Shown here: piece after piece, positions 1 through 11,516 of the stretch
Position numbering within the stretch: position 1 is the first letter of the stretch
How the letters are laid out: each line of letters starts with the position of its first letter
NCBI GenBank assembly: GCA_014218235.1
Contig: CM024761.1
Coordinates: forward strand, 95,415,648-95,479,647
DNA length: 64,000 bases
Origin: Colocasia esculenta
Taxonomy: Eukaryota; Streptophyta; Magnoliopsida; Alismatales; Araceae
Direction of reading: 5' to 3'
Notes under the pieces: model-generated
Database searches by the model: none
What the model was told of the DNA's origin: nothing
Seen by the model: only the letters and a program-made list of their open reading frames with translations
Position numbers and translations under genes: made by a program

Positions 1-21
1 GATGATGAAGTCCACTGTCTT

Positions 22-945
22 ATGGCGAGAAGTGATGACTCAAATGAGGTAAATTCCTCCTTTGAAAGATACTCTATTATTCAATGGGAAGAAGCTTACA
101 CTGTTCTATTTGAAAAATACTGTGAATTGAAGTCTGAAAATAAAGCACTCAAGAAAAAATTCAATTCCCTTGTTCATGAGTCAAACAACCATGATGAAAT
201 TGAATCCTTGAATAAGGTAATTGAAATGATGAAACTTGATGAACAAACACACAATGATGAATTGGACAGCATGAAACTGAAATTTCAATAAGTTCAAAAG
301 GAAAGAGATGATTTAATGAACTCTCTTGAAAGCCTTAATAGTGAGCATGAAATGCTAAAGGAGAAATTGGAAAAAGCTGAAAATGACTTAAAAGGTAAGT
401 CAAAAGATTTATCTAGTTTTGTCAAAAGTAAGCAAAATCTGGATGCTATTTTAGGTTCAAATGTTTATGTTGCTAGACATGGGATTGGGTTTCAAAAAGT
501 AAAGCCAAAGGAAATTGGCAAAAATCTGTTAACAAACTTCATTGATACCAGCCCAAGTTCAAGTAAACGAACCCCTTCAAAGAATAGGAAAAATCCTTCC
601 AAGGGAAAGAAACAAGAATCTAAAATGGTCAAGTTTGCTCATGGCCAATCTAAGGAATTTGCAACAAGCTCAAAACAGGACAAACAACAAACTCCTAAAG
701 CTAAACTTACAAGGCAACAAAAAGGAAAAATGCCAATGCATGCTCCCACAAAGGTAAAGCACAATGTTGTTCAAAAACCACCATCATGCAACATATGTAA
801 AAAGGTTGGGCGCACTGAAAAACAATGCTGGAATAACCCAAATCAAATGAAAATCAAACAAGTTTGGATTCCTAAGCACTTGTTATTTGGCATGAATGAT
901 ACAATGGGACCCAAAGTAATTTGGGTACCAAAACCTCTCGTCTGA
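22..945 (+). pseudogene. gag: Copia-1 Gag C-terminal region (coiled coil and zinc knuckle)
   Basis: This is the C-terminal half of a Sirevirus-type Gag, the structural protein that packages element RNA into cytoplasmic particles. One frame reads 22-291, stops at a TAA (289-291) and continues in the same frame to 945. The first 180 residues are charged and heptad-rich (KSENKALKKKF, EMLKEKLEKAENDLK), which predicts a coiled coil. A basic Lys/Ser/Gln stretch follows, then a zinc-knuckle-like CNICKKVGRTEKQCW in which the position normally held by His is Arg, so metal binding is probably lost. The end (KVIWVPKPLV) matches the end of the Copia-2 Gag region in this window (SVWVPKSSLH). The N-terminal Gag domain lies outside the window. 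Confidence 0.8.
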
Positions 946-985
946 TCCACATGTGTAGGAATGCCTAGCAGCCCACAATCAAAAC

Positions 986-2280
986 AAATGGTACCTGGAC
1001 AGTGGCTGCTCGAGGCATATGACGGGTGTCAAAGCTAAATTCAGTTTGCTCGTAGAAAAAGACAGAGGTCAAGTGATTTTTGGAGGTAACAACAAAGGCC
1101 AGATCATCGGCTCAGGTAAAGTTGGTAAGTTTGCCTCTAACTCTATAGACAATGTGCTACTAGTTGATGGCCTTCATCACAATTTGCTTAGCATAAGTCA
1201 ATTGTGTGATAAAGGTCATAAAATTGTCTTTGAATCCAATTCATGTCAAATTCTTGATAAGGAAACAGGAAGCCTAAAATTTTTTGGAAAAAGAATGAAT
1301 AACATCTACATGGTTGACTTAGATGATCCAGAAAATAACAATTTGTGTCTTGTAGCAAACAAACAGGACGAGCTTACATTGTGGCATCGTAGGCTCGGTC
1401 ATGCTAGTTACAATGTATTGCACAAGATCATGAGGCTTAAGTTGGTAAGTGGTCTTCCTGAAATCTCCTTCAACAATAATGAAAATTTTTGTGATGCATG
1501 TGCACAGGGAAAACAAACCCGAAAATCCTTCAAATCAAAGGCACCGGTAAGTACTTCCAAAGCCTATGAACTCTTGCACATGGACTTATTTGGACCTACG
1601 AGAACACTCAGTCTCAATAGCAAGTGTTATGGTTTTGTCATTGTGGATGACTTCTCTAGGTTCACTTGGGTAAAATTCCTGGCTCATAAGAATGAAGCAT
1701 TAAATGTCTTTGAAGAATTCTTCAACAAAATTGAGCATGGGAATGTCAACAAAATCTGCTCCATCCGCACTGATCACGGGGGAGAATTTGACAATCATTC
1801 TTTCTCCGACTTTTGCAGGAACCAAGGTATAGACCACCTGTTTTCCCCCCCGAGAACTCCCGAGCAAAATGGAGTTGTGGAAAGGAAGAATAGAACCTTG
1901 GTGGAGATGGCTCGTACGCTTCTAGTCGAGAATCAATTAGCATGAACCTTCTGGGCAGAAGCAGTAAATACATCTTGCTACATCCTTAACCGAGCCATGG
2001 TAAGACCCGTATTCAAGAAAACTCCTTACGAACTTCTGAAAGGTAAGAAACCCACCATTGGGTACTTTAAAGTTTTTGGTTCAAAGGTGTTTATACATAA
2101 CAATGATAAAAATGACTTGGACAAGTTTGAAGCCAAAAGCGATCAAGGTATTTTTCTTGGATACTCTGAACATTCTTGAGCATATAGGGTGTTCAATCTG
2201 AAAACTAGAACTGTGGAAAAAACTCCACATGTCATTTTGATGAATCCCAACTCAAGCCTAACATTGTAAATTCCTACAGG
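986..2280 (+). pseudogene. pol: Copia-1 pol, protease and integrase part
   Basis: The protease is represented by the aspartic motif DSGCSRHMTG, with the DSG codons at about 998-1006. The Gag-pre-integrase zinc domain follows (WHRRLGHAS, then CDACAQGKQTRKS at about 1492-1530). The integrase core keeps all three catalytic acidic residues: HMDLFGP (about 1575), RTDHGGEFD (about 1768) and PEQNGVVERKNRT (about 1860). Integrase inserts the element cDNA into the genome. The frame is broken by TGA at 1943-1945 just after the core, by TGA at 2177-2179, and by a frameshift near 2240. It resembles the Copia-2 copy closely in motif order but differs at many residues, so it belongs to a separate family. 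Confidence 0.9.
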
Positions 2281-4191
2281 TTTGATGACATGGAAGGAAC
2301 AACACTTGAGGAACTTCAAAGAAAAGAAAAAGGAAAAACTCAAGTAGTTTCAAAAGGAAAGAGTGGATTTCTTCGCAGGTACGATGATGAAGATGACGGT
2401 TGTTTGATCAGAAATCATGATGAAGTCCATGCTGAAGATCCACAACAAGAAGAACAACCTCAAGATGAAAGTCCTCCAGCCACCCCTCCTCCAGAAAATC
2501 CTCCTCAATTGCAAGATCAACCCGGGCCTTCAACAATCACTAATGTGAGGTACTCTAAAGCTCATCCACTTGAGAATGTCATAGGTAACATAAATGATTC
2601 CGTTCAAACTAGGTCTCAGGTAAATCAAATAGTTGAACAGGATCATATAGCCTTTGTATCCTAAGTGGAACCCAAAACTGTTGAAGAAGCACTAAAAGAA
2701 AATTCTTGGATTGATGCCATGCATGAGGAGCTTGGGCAGTTTCAAAGAAATAATGTGTAGAGTTTAGTCCCTAGAACCCTTGAAATTTTGTCATAGGAAC
2801 AAGATGGGCATTCAGGAATAATCTAAATGAAGAGGGTAAGGTGGTTAGAAACAAGGCTAGACTAGTAGCAAAGGGATACAATCAGGAATTTGGTATAGAC
2901 TTTGAAGAATCCTTTGCACCAGTAGCTAGAGTAGAAGCAGTTAGGATCTTCTTAGCATATGCATGTTCAAACAAGTTCAAATTATTTCAAATGGATCTAA
3001 AAACTGCTTTCTTGAATGGCTACATAAAAGAGGAAGTCTATGTCTCTCAACCACCTGGCTTTGAGGACCATGATAAACCAAACCATGTATTTAAATTGCA
3101 CAAAGCTCTCTATGGTTTGAAATAGGCACCCGGAGCTTGGTACGACAGGCTGAGTACCTATCTGGTAAGCAAAAACTACTCAAGAGGTAAGGTTGACCAA
3201 ACTCTCTTTACAAAGAAAGTTCGCAATCAAATAATTGTTGTTCAAGTTTATGTGGACGATATTATCTTTGGTTCCACTAATCCCACACTGTGTGAAGAAT
3301 TTTCACAACACATGCACAGTGAATTTGAGATGAGCTTAATGGGGGAGCTTCATTTTTTCTTGGTTTGCAGGTCAAGCAGCTTGAAGATGGATTCTTTATA
3401 AACCAAGAGAAATATGTAAAAGAAATACTCAAAAGGTTTCAGTTCGAACAAGCCAAGCCCGCTTCAACACCAATGAGCACAAGCATTAAGCTAGAATGTG
3501 ATGAGAAAGGTAAATCGGTAGATGCCAAACAATTTCAAGGTATGATTGGCTCACTCCTTTATCTTACTGCAAGTAGACCGACATACAATTCAGTGTTTGC
3601 CTTTGTGCTAGATACCAATCTAGTCTAAAGGAAAGCCATTTAATTGCAGTCAAGAGAATCTTCAGATATCTCTCAGGTACGCATGCCTTGGGTCTTTGGT
3701 ATCTAGCTGGTAGTAGCTTTAAATTGATTTCTTATTCTGATGCAGACTACGCTGGTTGTAAAATTGACAGGAAAAGCACTAGTGGCTATTGCCAAATGCT
3801 TGGTGGTTGCATGGTTTCGTGGGCATCCAAGAAGCAACACTCGGTTGCACTCTCTACTACAGAGGCAGAATATGTTGCTGCAGGGAGTTGTGCAACACAA
3901 GTGTTGTGGATAAAAAGTTAGTTGTGTGACTATAACATCGATATTGGATGCACACCTATCCTGTGTGACAACACTAGTGCAATCAATCTATCAAAGAATC
4001 CCATTCAACATTCCAAGACGAAACACATAGAAATTCGTCATCACTTCTTGAGAGATGAAGTAGCCAATAGATCATTGGAAATCAGTTTCATACCCACAGA
4101 GAAACAGTTGGCTGATATCTTTACCAAACCACTAGCTGAAGATAGATTCACCACATTGCGAAGAGAGTTGGGGTTGTGCAAATTGCAATGA
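2281..4191 (+). pseudogene. pol: Copia-1 pol, reverse transcriptase and RNase H part
   Basis: An acidic, Pro-rich linker (2290-2664, stop TAA) precedes the RT. RT motifs include NKARLVAKGYNQEFGIDFEE (about 2850), MDLKTAFLNG, and the active-site YVDDIIFGS at about 3250. RNase H carries SDADYAGC, STSGYC, TEAEYVAA and ADIFTKPL, and ends ELGLCKLQ at 4191. RT and RNase H copy the genomic RNA into DNA inside the particle. Lesions include TAG at 2758-2760, a frameshift near 2780, TAG at 3123-3125, a frameshift near 3360, TAA at 3626-3628, and TAG at 3919-3921. The frame after each lesion stays recognisable, so decay is recent enough for all domains to be aligned by eye. Confidence 0.9.
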
Positions 4192-4668
4192 AACTTAACT
4201 CAAATGTTAAGCATATGTCCCTTGTGTCCACTAACTGTGAGGTATATCAAATGGTGATGTGTGGAAGAACAAGTCATGCTTGTTTGGAAACTCTCATTAT
4301 GCGTGAGAAATATTCTCCGCCAAGTATCCATAGTCATGTGACATAAAAGGGACATGTACTCTACATTTGGAATTAGTTTCTTTATAATTTTGCCTATTCA
4401 AAACTCTCTTTAAAATTTTGAAAACACTTGTTCATTTGTCTTTCTACATGCTTGATGTTCTTCATTGCTTGGTCTTTGTGTGCAAATATGTCTTCATGAA
4501 CTTGAGTCCTTTTGTATCAAATGGCACACATTATGGGGGAGCAAGTTAGGGTTAGATGAATGCAAATGTGAAGGAAATTGTTCAACCTTTGTCCATCTCA
4601 ACTCCCTCACAACCATTAGTCATTTCAGACCTTCATTCTACCCTTAAAACTGCTTTGAACATGTCCCT

Positions 4669-4801
4669 GTCGACAGGCTACAAGGGCCCTGTCGACAGGC
4701 CCTCTACCTGCTGTCGACAGATACACACAGTTTTATGCCTCCCCGAAATCTACAACTTCTGTCTGTGTCATCCTGTTGAAAAGCCTTTTCTCCCTATCGA
4801 C
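4669..4801 (+). repeat. CTGTCGACAG motif cluster, post-pol copy 1
   Basis: GTCGAC cores lie at 4669, 4691 and 4713 (spacing 22, 22). Degenerate copies lie at 4775 (GTTGAA) and 4796 (ATCGAC), 21 apart. The flanks (CCTGTCGACAGG, CTGTCGACAG) match the array in the 3' LTR of this element (18815-19072). Confidence 0.8.
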
Positions 4802-5869
4802 AGATACCCTGAATTTTGAAACTTCATGCTTATTTCTTCACCCATTCAGTGAGCATGTTCATGATTAACATTTAAGGTGTCTATAAGGTGTTAATGCATG
4901 TTTGACCACACTATATACAAATGATATTTAAGCTATTCTTTATTCCACTATGATTTTCACATACTATTCATGTTTGGATTTAGGTTCTATCATTTAGGAA
5001 ACATTTCATAACTATAAATGATATCAACCTCACTCCTCTACATTAATTATTTGTGGGCAAACATAGTCTCAATTTACTTGATAAGCCTTTTGGTCATGAA
5101 AGTGCATGTCTAATATTGATAGGTAATCATATCACCTACTTGATATTGGCTTTTAAAACAATACTTGGAGAAAAGCTACCTATTTCTGAAAAATCCTTCA
5201 CAAGGAAAACAAAAAATATAGATAATGAAAATTAACTTTACATTGGGATGAATATAGAGAAATGTTGGGTTATGCTGTGTAACCGGGGTGATGGGCATCA
5301 CAAATGTCTGCCCTCGCGTCAAAAGGCCAACTCATCATCTCTGTACAACGGTATGATAGAAACTTCCACTAATTAACTGGGGGTATGGGCACGTATAATG
5401 TCTATCCTCACGTCAAAAGGTGTGACATCTTCTTAAGTACCATTTCCTCCCATTGTTTTTCTAAATTTCAAACAAAAAGGGAAATAGTGTGTAGCCTCCA
5501 CTGAGTCATAATTTCCAAGGTCATTGGTCTTGTGATTGTCTTGACATATAGGTATCATTTCATGCATCATTTGCCTATCCAAAAAATAGGGATTGTGTTG
5601 TCTTACATTGTATTTATACAACGAAGGGTGAGTGTGCATGTTCTTTATTTCAGTGAGTGTTTTCTTAATGCTTTAACCTTAAATTCCTTGGGTATTATGT
5701 TAAAACCATTGAGGAAATTGTTATGGTTTATTATATCCTTGTATATGGTAGGTTAACATACATGATTCACCTCTTATACACCTTCACCTAACACCTGGAA
5801 GACATTGCTCAGAGCTTCAGTTCAAAAATCACCAAAAAGCATAAAATTGGCCATTTTCTGGAAGTGCCT

Positions 5870-5897
5870 GTCGACAGGCACGAAGGGCCCTGTTGAC
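5870..5897 (+). repeat. CTGTCGACAG motif pair upstream of accessory ORF
   Basis: A perfect CCTGTCGACAGG with core at 5870-5875 is followed by a diverged CTGTTGACAG with core at 5892-5897, 22 bases apart. The pair sits about 100 bases upstream of a TATA-like sequence (5989) and 300 bases upstream of the ATG at 6174. In the LTR the motif array has a similar position relative to its TATA box. Confidence 0.7.
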
Positions 5898-6173
5898 AGA
5901 AGACGGCCAGACCCAAACGGGAAGCCCAAAGGGCCAGGGTTTAAACCAGGTTTTTGTAGGACCAACCTTTCAAATCCTTTCTAAACTCTTTAAAAAGGAT
6001 CCCACACCCCTTTTTGCCTTCTACCTCCTTCCAAAAAAACTCTTTTCCTCCTTCCACCCAAAAAACCCTCCCTTTCCAGGGCGCAGACAGAGATCCCACC
6101 TCCCTTGCGGATTCTCTTAGTCTCGTATCTCTTCTTCCTCCACCCTCTCCCTCCTACATCAGATCAACATCTC

Positions 6174-6238
6174 ATGGCTCCAACGGCGAAGAAGATTACA
6201 TCTCGTCGCCGTGCAAGATCTCCCGAACAAGGCCAGGG
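6174..6238 (+). pseudogene. Copia-1 accessory ORF, 5' fragment
   Basis: An ATG at 6174 opens a basic N-terminus (MAPTAKKITSRRRARSPEQG) which runs into the 5' LTR of Copia-2 at 6239. The reading frame resumes at 17077 on the far side of Copia-2 with the matching residues QG. The ORF was therefore broken by the insertion about 20 codons after its start. The basic, Arg/Ser-rich start could be a nuclear-localisation or nucleic-acid-binding tail; this is inference. See the entry at 17077 for the rest. Confidence 0.75.
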
Positions 6239-6496
6239 TGTTGGGTTGAGTGTGAATATAATTCATTTCTCCTCACATTTTGATGATGACAAGTTGTGAT
6301 TTTAATGCATAACCATTGGAACATGTAAAATACATCACCTGAAATTACAATATTCAAAAAGCATGTTTCCAAGCACATTTATCATTGATATTCATAATAA
6401 TATATTTAACTAATGATTTATGTGTTTATTTTCTCAGGGACAACATTTTCTGCAAAGGTAGAACAAAGCAGAAATGTGAAGAAAAGTCCATCTCAG

Positions 6497-6819
6497 GTCG
6501 ACATGAGTTCAGAGCAGGTCGACACTAGAGAGCCTTCTCAGAAGGCCTGTTGTTCAGATAGCTAAAGCAGGTCGACACCAAATGCAGGCAGGTCGACACT
6601 AGATGGCTCTCCTAGAAGGCCTATTTTTCAGATTGCCAGAGCAGGTCGACACAAGATGAGATCAGGTCGACACTAGAGAGCCTTCCCAGAAGGGCTGTTT
6701 TGCTGTCTGGGTCATGAGGTCGACACTGAATCATCTCAGGTCGACACTAGAGACCTCTCCCAGGAATTTGTTTTGCCAATCTGGGAGAGTGTATCGACAC
6801 ACCTCATGGGCAGGTCGAC
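6497..6819 (+). repeat. Phased GTCGAC array, 5' LTR
   Basis: Cores start at 6497, 6518, 6571, 6592, 6645, 6666, 6719, 6740, 6793 (ATCGAC) and 6814. Spacings are 21, 53, 21, 53, 21, 53, 21, 53, 21. Most copies read AGGTCGACAC. The unit is about 74 bases with two sites, repeated five times. Confidence 0.95.
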
Positions 6820-6938
6820 AAACTCCGGAATCTCTGTGACTTAAACTTTCCCTAGACACGTGGCACCCTAGGGAGATGTCAGATCAACATTGGATCCTGT
6901 GCCCACGTACCCCAAGGGTATCTTCCGGATACTTAGGG

Positions 6939-6946
6939 TATAAATA
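6939..6946 (+). promoter_or_regulatory. Copia-2 5' LTR TATA box
   Basis: TATAAATA within ggtataaataccc lies about 120 bases downstream of the last GTCGAC site. It would mark the U3/R junction some 30 bases downstream. The same box is conserved in the 3' LTR at 16091-16098. Confidence 0.75.
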
Positions 6947-7926
6947 CCCTCCTAATGGGCACTCATCCCAAGAGAATCTCTTTAGAGCCTCCAGAAACCT
7001 ACAAGCGGCGGCAAGAGAGTCTCACCTCCCTGTTCTTGCTCTCTCCTGTGCTCCCACACCAATTCACAATTCTCTGAGCACAAGACTTGAAGTTTGATCA
7101 GCATGAAGCACTAGGATCAACTTCAAAGGAGCAGATCATGTAGAAGCCAGCAATTGTGAAGCTCTCAAGGAAGATCCCAAGATCAAAGTTGCAGAGCATC
7201 GGCCAAGGGATTCAAGTGATCAAGATTCTTCCAATTTGGCCTCTACAAGGGAGTTTTCTTGAAGAACAAGAATTGTCAACCTCGAGTCAAAAGTCTTTCT
7301 TGTTTCCTCTTGGCTATTCTAGAAATTGTGCATAATCCGTTGCACCAATCTTCTTGAATTGGCCTTAATAGATCAGATCATTGCTAGAGGATCTGAATCT
7401 TGTTGTTTCTATTCTAGCAAGTGGTTGTGAGCCTGTGTGCTCAGGTTTTTGAGTCGTCGTACTCAAGTTGGTTGGTTGAGCAGTCTTGCTCAGAGTCTAG
7501 AGTAGTCTTGCTCTAGGTAGTGTGTGAGTTGTCTAACTCAATTGTGGAGTTGTCAGGCTCTAGTGTGGGGTGTGTAACCCAGGTTGTTTAGTGGATCCTC
7601 ACTGCGTGTGAGGGGTGGATGTAGGAGTCACGTGGTGTGATTTCCGAACAACCTAAAAATCTCTGTGCATTGGTCTCTTTGTGGTTTGAATTTTCTCCTC
7701 GTTAGATGAATGCATAGGATCGTGTGAATCTATCTAATCAACTTGATTACTCACTCCAATTGTTTAACTCACTTAATCTCTCATCAGATCTGTACAATTT
7801 GCTTTCAATCTAACTCTGATTCAAAGATTATTCCAAATTGGTTTAGCTTCCGCATTAGTTGGCATAGATCTATTCAACCCCCCCCCCCTTCTAGATCTTG
7901 TCCACACCTTTTATCTATCCTTCAAT

Positions 7927-7938
7927 TGGTATCAGAGC
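7927..7938 (+). other. Copia-2 primer binding site (tRNA-iMet type)
   Basis: TGGTATCAGAGC lies two bases after the end of the 5' LTR. It is complementary to the 3' end of plant initiator tRNA-Met, the usual primer for minus-strand synthesis in these elements. Confidence 0.9.
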
Positions 7939-8053
7939 GGGTTTACACTTGATCTGATCTGATCTGAGTAGTTTCTGAGTGTTCTGTGTTGCTTGTTTGC
8001 TTGATTGTTTGTTTTGTTGAGTGTTTCCTTCCTTGCACCATCTATTTAATTAA

Positions 8054-10299
8054 ATGGATTCCAGAGGATTCATAGCTGAGGGTCATTCCATAAATAGGCC
8101 ACCATTCTTTAATGGAACGGACTATTCTTATTGGAAAAATAGAATGCAAGTTTTTCTAAGAGCCCAAATTATGAAATCTGCAAAGTAGTGGAAGTAGGTC
8201 CCTATGAAAACCAGGGAGAAGAAGAAACCTGGACTAGGGAACAGATAAGAAGAGCTACATTGAATTATAGTGCCATGAACATGATTCAATGTGCTGTTCA
8301 CCCCAATGAGTACTCAAGAATCTCTATGTGCAAATCTGCCAAAGAGATGTGGGATAAACTTGAGGTAATCTATGAGGGGACATCTCAAGTTAAAGAAACC
8401 AAGGCTAACATACTTGTCTCTGAATATGAGTTGTTTATGATGAAATCTAACGAGACAATCTCTAAATGTTTGCCAGGTTTATGATCATAGTCAATGGACT
8501 GAAGGCCTTAGATAAGGACTATACGGATGCTGACTTGGTAAGAAAAATCATGCGTTCTCTCTCTTCAATATGGCACACCAAGGCCACTATCATTGAAGAT
8601 TCTAAAGACTTGTCCAAAATTTCTTTGGATGAGTTGATAGGATCCTTAATGACATATGAAATTAATCTAAAGAGAAATGAGGAACACATAATCAAAACCA
8701 AGCCAGTAGCATTAAAGGCCTCATCTAGTAACAAGGACAAAAGTCAGGATAAAACCAGTTCTGATGAGTCTGAGTCAAATGAGGATGAAATTGCCCTCAT
8801 GACCAGGTAATTCAGAAAATTCTTGAAATATAGAAAAGGAAAATTTTCCGGTAAAAAGAAATACTCTTCAGGTAAAAGAAACACATCCTTTTCTAATGCA
8901 AACTCTAACAAGAATAAAAAATTTGACGATATTGTCATTTGCTACAGGTGCAACAAACCAGGACACATGAAGGGAGAATGTCCTGAGAACAAGAAGGAGA
9001 AGCAAAAGAAATTCACAAATTCAAGAAGCCGAAGGCCATGGTAGCCACTTGGTCTGATGAGGACACAAGTGAAAATGAGAAGAAGAAAATCCTCAAGCTC
9101 TGGAAGTGAGGAGATTTGCTTCATGGCAAACAGCTCAGATGGAAAGGTAAGCACTTCTTTTGAAGATTTTTCTGTTGAAGATTGGAGGATGCTTATGCTG
9201 AATTAGTTGAAAACTATACTGAAATGAGAAAAGAAAATAAACATCTCAAAAATAAAATTGAAAATATTTATCATAACCAATCTTCAAACAAAAGAATCTG
9301 TGAACTAGAAAATGAAGTGATAGAATTGAATGAAGAAAAAAGAAAATCTTCTGAATCTGATTGATGAACTTAAGCTAACCTCTCAAAAGGCCACCAATGA
9401 TTTCAAAGACTTATCTGAAAAGCTGGAAAAAGAAAATCAAGATAAACAACAAAAGATTGAAGAAATCAAAATTTGGAAAACCAGCAAAGACAAAAAGATG
9501 AAGTCATTGAAACATTCACAAATGGCAAAGATAATTTGGAGGCCTGCTGGGAACAAATATGAAATCAATCTCTTATGGACTAGGGTTTGATAAGAAAAAA
9601 TCTAAGAAAGACAAATCCGGTGAAAAGAAGGATAAAGCACCACTAATCAAATTTGTTAAGGGCCCTAGTCTTGAAAACACAGAAGTCAAACAAAAATCAA
9701 GAAAAACATAAAAAAGTCCAAAAACTCAGAACAAAGACAAGGCAACCAGGTCGACACAATCTCCTGACAGGTCGACACCAGTCCACAAAAAGAAGGCTTA
9801 TGTGGCTGTAGTGTCGACACCAGTCGAAGAGAGGTCGACCTGCTCAACATCAACCAAGAAAAACCACAAAATAAAAAATTCAAATAAAAATCTGAAAAAT
9901 AAGAAAAAGTCAAAGGAAGTCATTAATGAAGAGCCTTGAACCTCCAAGACAGCATATCAAGCTGATTGGACCAATTCTTGGAGCCAATGTATAACAACCC
10001 ATGTTGGTATCATCCTCAATTTTTCTATCCAAACTTTCTGATGTACCAACAAAATCCTTGGATTCCACCTCCACATCTAAATTCTCATGCTCAAATGAAA
10101 AACCCCCTCCTACCAAAAACAAAAATACTGGTGTTTTCATCCCAAAAGAAAAGAAGAAAGTGAAAAAGACAGAGAACACCAAAGTAATAAAACAAAAGTC
10201 AAAAACAAGTCAAATTTGGATGAGAAAAGATTTGTTAATATTGTCCAAACTTTCTGATGGTCCCAACTCTGTTTGGGTACCAAAATCTTCTCTCCACTA
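8054..10299 (+). pseudogene. gag: Copia-2 Gag
   Basis: The ATG at 8054 (MDSRGFIAEGHSINRPPFF) opens a copia-type Gag domain of the UBN2 family (YWKNRMQVFL, then SAKEMWDKLEVIYEGT at about 8335). Stops and frameshifts occur near 8185, 8470 and 8808. A CCHC zinc knuckle, CYRCNKPGHMKGEC (about 8940-8982), is intact. A long Lys/Glu-rich coiled coil (about 9180-9480) and a basic linker follow. The region ends SVWVPKSSLH at 10299, just before the protease start. A stop near 9710 and others interrupt the C-terminal third. Within the linker four GTCGAC motifs are read as RST or VST codons. Gag forms the particle and binds genomic RNA; Sirevirus Gags are long and carry such coiled coils. Confidence 0.85.
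9750..9839 (+). repeat. GTCGAC motifs inside Copia-2 gag
   Basis: Cores start at 9750, 9771, 9813 and 9834, giving spacings of 21, 42 and 21. The flanks (AGGTCGACAC, GTGTCGACAC) are those of the LTR array. The spacing equals 7, 14 and 7 codons, so the sites share a reading frame. Confidence 0.9.
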
Positions 10300-10300
10300 A

Positions 10301-11515
10301 TTGATGTTGCAGGAAGGTCGTGCACCCAATTCAAATGTGTGGTTCCTTGACAGTGGGTGTTCACGACACATGACTGGAGATAGAGCTAAATTTTCTTTCC
10401 TGCTAGGGAAGGAGGGAGGTTCAGTGACATTTGGAGGTAAAAATAAAGGAAAGATCTTTGGATCTGGAAAGGTTGGTCAAACTTCCTCAAACTCTGTTGA
10501 TAGTGTTTTATTAGTTGATGGTCTTGATTACAACTTGCTCAGTATCAGCCAACTATGTGACAAAGGTCACAAAGTTGTGTTTGAATCTGATTTTTGCAAA
10601 ATAATTGATTCATCAACTGATAAAATCATTTTTTTTGGAAAAAGGGAGAACAATGTTTATATGATTGACCTTAATAAAAACTTTTCTGAAAATCTTTGCT
10701 TTGTTGCAAATAAAGATGAAATTGCATGGACTTGGCACAAAAGACTTGGCCATGCAAGTTTCAGAACTTTAAATAAATTGTTAAGGCTGAATTTGGTTAA
10801 GGGTCTTCCTGAATCCTTTTCAAATGTTGAAAATCAAGTTTGTGGGATCTGTGCCCAAGGTAAACAAACCCGAAAATCTTTTAAGAACTTCAATGAGGTA
10901 CTCACATCTAGGCCACTAGAACTACTTCATATGGGCCTTTTGGCCCAACAAGAATTCTAAGTCTAAGTGGCAAGAGATATGGGTTTGTAATCATTGATGA
11001 TTTTACTAGATTTACTTGGGTCATTTTCTTGTCCCACAAAAGTGATACTTGCCTTGAATTCAGGAAATTCTGTACCACTGCCCTAACAAATTATTCATAT
11101 AAATCAAAATATTTTGACTGATCATGGGGAAGAATTTGAAAACCAATCCTTTTCTGATTTATGTGCTGAACTTCAAATTTTCCACAAGTTTTCTTCACCA
11201 AGAACTCCAGAACAAATGGAGTTGTGGAAAGAAAGAACAGAACTCTTGTGGAAATGGCTAGATCCATGCTCCTTGAGAGTAATTTGCCCAAATCCTTCTG
11301 GGCTGAAGCTGTAAACACAGCAAATCATATTCTCAATAGAGCATTGGTCAAACCAAAAATCAAGAAAACCCCTATGAATTACTGAAAAACAAGAAGCCAA
11401 TTGTTTCTTATTTCAAAATCTTTGGGTGCAAATGTTATGTACACAACAATAATAAAGAAAATCTTGACAAGTTTGATGCTAAGAGTCAGGAAGCCATCTT
11501 CCTTGGCTATTCAGA
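10301..11515 (+). pseudogene. pol: Copia-2 pol, protease and integrase part
   Basis: The frame opens at 10301 and soon shows the protease motif FLDSGCSRHMTG. The pre-integrase zinc domain follows (WHKRLGHAS, CGICAQGKQTRKS at about 10840-10880). In the integrase core the first catalytic position, Asp in HMDLFGP of Copia-1, is Gly here (HMG, about 10930), and a missing T just after shifts the frame (stop 10958-10960). The second catalytic block is present in another frame (LTDHGEEFEN at about 11115). The third region (PEQ, about 11210) is disturbed by another shift. The integrase is therefore inactive both by substitution and by frame loss. Confidence 0.88.
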
Positions 11516-11516
11516 A

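Larger units (their letters stand above)
4192..6173 (+). other. Copia-1 post-pol spacer
   Basis: This non-coding stretch lies between pol and the accessory ORF. It holds a polypurine-like atgggggagc at about 4533, two clusters of the CTGTCGACAG motif, and scattered short ORFs without recognisable domains. Around 5265-5420 there is a repeated phrase (gtctgccctcgcgtcaaaagg, 20 of its bases also near 5400 as gtctatcctcacgtcaaaagg in a diverged form), whose meaning I do not know. The last 200 bases become C/T-rich with a TATA-like TTTAAAAA at 5989-5996, compatible with a promoter and leader for the ORF at 6174. That promoter role is inference. Confidence 0.55.
6239..7924 (+). repeat. Copia-2 5' LTR
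   Basis: It starts TGTTGGG at 6239 and ends at CA 7924, where identity with the 3' LTR stops. It contains a GTCGAC array (6497-6819), a TATA box (6939), and a poly-C tract (7881-7890) followed by TTCTAGAT near its 3' end. The C-tract plus CTAGA ending recurs in the Copia-1 LTR and, reversed, in the minus-strand element. It lacks a 40-base segment present in the 3' LTR (15571-15610). Short ORFs shared by both LTRs reflect their common origin, not coding. Confidence 0.95.

Noticed and set aside
6497..6819. CRISPR-like array of repeats and spacers
   Set aside because: The repeats are 6-10 base palindromes with alternating 21/53 spacing inside an LTR of a plant retrotransposon. The intervening sequence is itself repetitive, and there are no cas genes.
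6876..7097. ORF conserved in both Copia-2 LTRs (also 16028-16249)
   Set aside because: Conservation follows from LTR identity. The ORF crosses the TATA box and transcription start and has no domain.
7927..7938. tRNA gene fragments at TGGTATCAGAGC sites
   Set aside because: These are primer binding sites directly after LTRs, only 12 bases matching the tRNA 3' end, without tRNA folding around them.
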